7,621 bases of DNA from an uncultured Lachnospiraceae bacterium (GTDB lineage: Bacteria > Bacillota_A > Clostridia > Lachnospirales > Lachnospiraceae). Shown here piece by piece: positions 5,724 to 7,621 of this stretch. The position numbers were made by a program, and so were the translations under genes. Every line of letters starts with the position of its first letter. Position 1 is the first letter of the stretch. The stretch covers positions 1 to 7,621 of the forward strand of contig CAMOGO010000051.1 of the NCBI GenBank assembly GCA_946614075.1, given 5' to 3'. The notes below the pieces were generated by a model. It saw only the letters and a program-made list of their open reading frames with translations. It searched no databases and was not told where the DNA came from.

Positions 5724-5753
5724 AAACGAAGCGACGGGCGTTGATAGCCCATC
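5724..5753 (-). terminator. Probable terminator of the Nudix gene
   Basis: On the minus strand GATGGGC (5753-5747) pairs with GCCCGTC (5739-5733), seven pairs including one T-G, around a 7-nt loop. It is followed within six nt by TTTT (near 5727-5724). The hairpin begins about 20 nt after the Nudix stop. It is modest in strength but well placed. Confidence 0.55.
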
Positions 5754-5775
5754 CTCTCGGATTCATTCCCTCATC

Positions 5776-6249
5776 TCACAAATTCAGCTTCTTCCCATCG
5801 AGTACGGCCTCGACGAGCCGGTCTCCATCCGCGTAGACCAGCTTCAGGGAAAAGAAGGTCTCCCGCTCATCCAACAAACGCAGGAAGATCTTGTCCCCCT
5901 CCCAAAGCTTCTTCGTCAGGAGGTCGCTCTTGTCGATCCACTCGAGCTCGCCCTCATCGCAATCGATCAGGTCGCCCTCAAAGTGCTCGCTCGTAAAGAG
6001 GTACATGTGCTCGGACTCCCACGGTGGGCAGATGAAGGTGATGATAGCACGGAAGCGGTAATCGGTCATAGTCAGGCCGGTCTCTTCCTTCACCTCGCGG
6101 AGCACGCAGTCTTCCGGGCTCTCGTCACGCTCGAGCTTGCCTCCCACTCCGATCCACTTGTCCTCGTTGACATCATTTTTCTTCCGGTTGCGATGGAGCA
6201 TCAGATACTGTCCATCACGCTCCAGATAGCAAAGTGTCGTACATTTCAT
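5776..6249 (-). CDS. Nudix hydrolase (MutT/8-oxo-dGTP diphosphatase-like)
   Basis: Nudix enzymes cleave nucleoside diphosphates linked to another moiety. Members of this length are often annotated as 8-oxo-dGTP diphosphatases that cleanse the nucleotide pool, but the true substrate cannot be read from sequence. The 157-aa protein carries a complete Nudix box from Gly37 to Leu59: G37, E43, R51, E52, E55, E56 and G58 match the G-x5-E-x7-R-E-U-x-E-E-x-G-U pattern, with E52, E55 and E56 the metal ligands. The N-terminal strand TTLCYLERDGQYLMLHR (4-20) and the lead-in KWIGVGGKLE (31-40) are typical of the MutT/YjhB-like group. The start ATG has a modest AGGA about 11 nt upstream. It lies 78 nt downstream of the small ACP-like gene in the same direction and may share its transcript. 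A terminator-like hairpin follows. Confidence 0.93.
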   Translation of the reverse strand: MKCTTLCYLERDGQYLMLHRNRKKNDVNEDKWIGVGGKLERDESPEDCVLREVKEETGLTMTDYRFRAIITFICPPWESEHMYLFTSEHFEGDLIDCDEGELEWIDKSDLLTKKLWEGDKIFLRLLDERETFFSLKLVYADGDRLVEAVLDGKKLNL

Positions 6250-6327
6250 CTCGTATTTGTCCTGTATTGCCTCGGATCACGCTCATGGCCTGAAGCAAGC
6301 CTCGCGCTGTGCCTCGATTATCTTGGA

Positions 6328-6540
6328 TTACCGATTGTCCCGGATCATCGCGCAGATATCAGCGATCGAGCAATCTTCCATATCGGAAGGATCGATAATC
6401 ACATCGAACTCATCCTCAATGGCAACGGAAAGTTCGTCGAGTCCGATCTCATCAATAAGATCATCTACATGAGAATCCGGCTCCAGCTCGACTTCCAGAT
6501 TTCCAATCTCCTGAATCAGCTCCATCAGTTTTTCTTCCAT
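6328..6540 (-). CDS. Small acyl-carrier-protein-like protein lacking the phosphopantetheine serine
   Basis: The acidic 70-aa product has the size and helix pattern of acyl carrier proteins. Its LDELSVAIEDEFDVIID (34-50) lines up with the helix II signature VELVMALEEEFDTEIP of E. coli AcpP, and CSIADICAMI (57-66) with the last helix. When aligned on EDEF, the D-S-L attachment site becomes Asp30-Glu31-Ile32; aligned instead on GLDEL, the serine position is Glu36. Either way no serine is available, so 4'-phosphopantetheine loading at the usual site appears impossible. I start at the ATG at 6540 because GGAGG (6553-6549 on the minus strand) sits eight nt before it; an in-frame ATG at 6558 would place that site inside the gene. 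The Nudix gene follows after 78 nt. It could be an ACP relative repurposed for binding, or a decayed carrier. The family call is by pattern, without a database search. Confidence 0.72.
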   Translation of the reverse strand: MEEKLMELIQEIGNLEVELEPDSHVDDLIDEIGLDELSVAIEDEFDVIIDPSDMEDCSIADICAMIRDNR

Positions 6541-6734
6541 CAAACATTCCTCCATCATATTAATATCTTGGAATTTCTGTCCGGCTTAAACTGTCTAAAA
6601 ATATCTTAGCGGGCCTATGGCCGCGTGACTATCCAGGGGGGTGTGTTCAGTTCCTGTTTCTTCTTAAACCCCAATATACGTGGGCGGTATGTATTTGTCA
6701 ATTCTCAAATCATGCTTTTCACGGATTTAATACA

Positions 6735-6778
6735 GACCGTGCTGGAATGGGACTTCGGCGGATTCAGCACGGTCTTTT
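6735..6778 (+). terminator. Orphan rho-independent terminator
   Basis: GACCGTGCTG (6735-6744) pairs perfectly with CAGCACGGTC (6765-6774). The stem can extend by GAAT/ATTC-type pairs past a one-base bulge, and TTTT follows immediately. The U-run lies only on the plus-strand side, so it should stop plus-strand transcripts. No plus-strand gene lies between it and the previous terminator at about 5700, because the intervening genes are on the minus strand. It may end a small RNA, or block transcription entering the response regulator gene. Confidence 0.75.
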
Positions 6779-6824
6779 GGGCAGAAACCTTATGTAAATT
6801 GAAAGAAAAAGAGGGAGTCTTATA

Positions 6825-6833
6825 TGATATAAT
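6825..6833 (+). promoter_or_regulatory. Extended -10 promoter of the response regulator gene
   Basis: TGATATAAT is a perfect extended -10 element (TATAAT at 6828-6833 preceded by TG plus one base). The best -35-like sequence, TTGAAA at 6799-6804, is 23 nt away and so not standard, though it is 16 nt from an alternative -10, TATATG (6821-6826). The start would be near 6840, giving a leader of about 45 nt with ribosome binding site GAGGA (6873-6877) seven nt before the ATG. Confidence 0.65.
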
Positions 6834-6884
6834 TAAGATGGCTAAGAGGGATACCGGATATTCAAGTTTTTTGAGGAATTTATC

Positions 6885-7571
6885 ATGTACAAGGTTCTGG
6901 TCGTGGACGACGATCCGTCGATCGTCCATCTGGCAGTGGAAATCCTGAAAAATGAATACAAGGTTCTGACGGCTCTGGATGGGGAGAGGGCTCTGGATGT
7001 CGTGCGGCGGGAGGCGCCGGACCTGATCATCATGGATGTCATGATGCCGCGGATGAACGGGATCCAGGCGACGATCCGGATCCGGGAGCTGTCGAATGCG
7101 CCGATCCTGATGCTGTCGGCGAAGGCGGAGAGCTCCGACCGGGTGATCGGCCTAACCTCCGGCGCGGACGACTACCTCGTCAAGCCTTTTTACCAGGATG
7201 AGCTGCTGGCCCGGGTTCAGGCCCTGCTGCGCCGTTATGACAAGCTCGGCTCGATCCGCGAGATCGAGGGCAAGCCGCAGATCGCGGTGCGGGATGTGGT
7301 GCTGCTGCGTGAGGAAAAGCGTGTCCTGGTGCGGGGCGAGCAGGTGCATTTCACCCCGACGGAATACCGGATCCTCTCCTTCCTCATGGAGAATGTCGGC
7401 CATGTCTTCACCGCGGAGGAGATCTATTCACACGTCTGGGACAGCGAAGCTTTCTCCGTGGAAAATACAGTGATGGTGCACATTTCCAGGATCCGTGACA
7501 AGTTGGAACTCAACCCAAAGAAACCAGAGTACCTGAAGGTTGTATGGGGGATCGGGTATGTTTTTGAGTAG
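6885..7571 (+). CDS. OmpR/PhoB-family response regulator
   Basis: The 228-aa protein is the DNA-binding half of a two-component signalling system. The receiver domain (1 to about 115) has the acidic pair Asp8-Asp9, phospho-acceptor Asp51 in LIIMDVMMP, the switch Ser78 in LMLSAK, and conserved Lys100 in LVKPF. The C-terminal winged-helix domain (about 130-228) shows the OmpR/PhoB signature: VHFTPTEYRILSFL, VFTAEEIYSHVW and a recognition region ENTVMVHISRIRDKLE, ending VVWGIGYVFE. Length and motifs are complete. The sensor kinase is not in the window; it would be expected directly downstream, as is usual, but the 50 nt after the TAG contain only short repeats. What it senses is unknown. The domain order resembles VanR/PhoP-type regulators of low-GC Gram-positives, but no finer call is justified. 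Confidence 0.96.
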   Translation: MYKVLVVDDDPSIVHLAVEILKNEYKVLTALDGERALDVVRREAPDLIIMDVMMPRMNGIQATIRIRELSNAPILMLSAKAESSDRVIGLTSGADDYLVKPFYQDELLARVQALLRRYDKLGSIREIEGKPQIAVRDVVLLREEKRVLVRGEQVHFTPTEYRILSFLMENVGHVFTAEEIYSHVWDSEAFSVENTVMVHISRIRDKLELNPKKPEYLKVVWGIGYVFE

Positions 7572-7573
7572 CG

Positions 7574-7618
7574 ACAGGCGACTGGAGTTGACTGGGCTTT
7601 GGATTAGTAACAGGCGAC
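7574..7618. repeat. Short direct repeats after the response regulator gene
   Basis: ACAGGCGAC occurs at 7574-7582 and again at 7610-7618, 36 bp apart. GACTGG occurs at 7580-7585 and 7590-7595, 10 bp apart. The region is cut off by the window end, so it may be the start of a longer repeat or chance similarity. Confidence 0.35.
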
Positions 7619-7621
7619 AGG

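Larger units (their letters stand above)
6541..6884. other. Divergent intergenic region
   Basis: The 344 nt between the ACP-like gene (minus) and the response regulator (plus) hold the regulator promoter at 6825-6833 and an orphan plus-strand terminator at 6735-6778. A small GC-rich hairpin around GGCCTATGGCC (6612-6622) and a purine-rich tract (6801-6817) are also present. No supported protein gene is seen: the frame open at 6625-6948 has no ribosome binding site and overlaps the regulator start. No convincing minus-strand promoter for the ACP-like gene could be picked. Confidence 0.5.

Noticed and set aside
6625..6948. 107-aa plus-strand frame before the response regulator
   Set aside because: It spans a terminator and the regulator promoter, overlaps the regulator start in another frame, and has no ribosome binding site.

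Overview
The window looks like a chromosomal segment of a moderately high-GC, low-AT-skew Gram-positive bacterium, most likely a member of the Clostridia (Lachnospiraceae-like). The grounds are strong AGGAGG-type ribosome binding sites, an extended -10 promoter style, U-tailed hairpin terminators, and the gene families present. The taxonomic call is inference. No mobile element, rRNA, tRNA or CRISPR is seen.

Layout. (a) 1-1826: a promoter overlapped by a perfect 9-bp inverted repeat drives a 571-aa protein with about nine membrane segments and a long Ala/Glu/Lys-rich TolA-like helical tail. (b) 1871-2592: a 170-aa nitroreductase-family flavoprotein with its own extended -10 promoter and a clear terminator. 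(c) 2793-4894: a two-gene operon of truA (tRNA pseudouridine synthase) and a DUF815-type AAA ATPase, 17 nt apart. (d) 4895-5775: an unusual 880-nt convergent intergenic region. It holds two extra 51-bp copies of the ATPase gene's final 17 codons including the stop, a perfect 19-bp terminator hairpin, a degenerate tandem array of 73-bp units, four GCAAAA motifs spaced exactly 14 bp apart, a second perfect terminator hairpin, and a weaker minus-strand terminator. (e) 6540-5776, minus strand: a small acyl-carrier-protein-like gene with no serine at the attachment site, followed by a Nudix hydrolase. (f) 6541-6884: a divergent intergenic region with an orphan plus-strand terminator and a promoter. 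(g) 6885-7571: an OmpR/PhoB-family response regulator; its kinase is presumably just beyond the window.

The genes do not form one obvious pathway. TruA, the nitroreductase and the Nudix enzyme are housekeeping or stress functions. The regulator is the upstream half of a probable two-component pair. The parts most worth following are the structured 73-bp array between two strong terminators, the stop-codon-containing tail duplications behind the ATPase gene, and the ACP-like protein with Glu in place of the phosphopantetheine serine.
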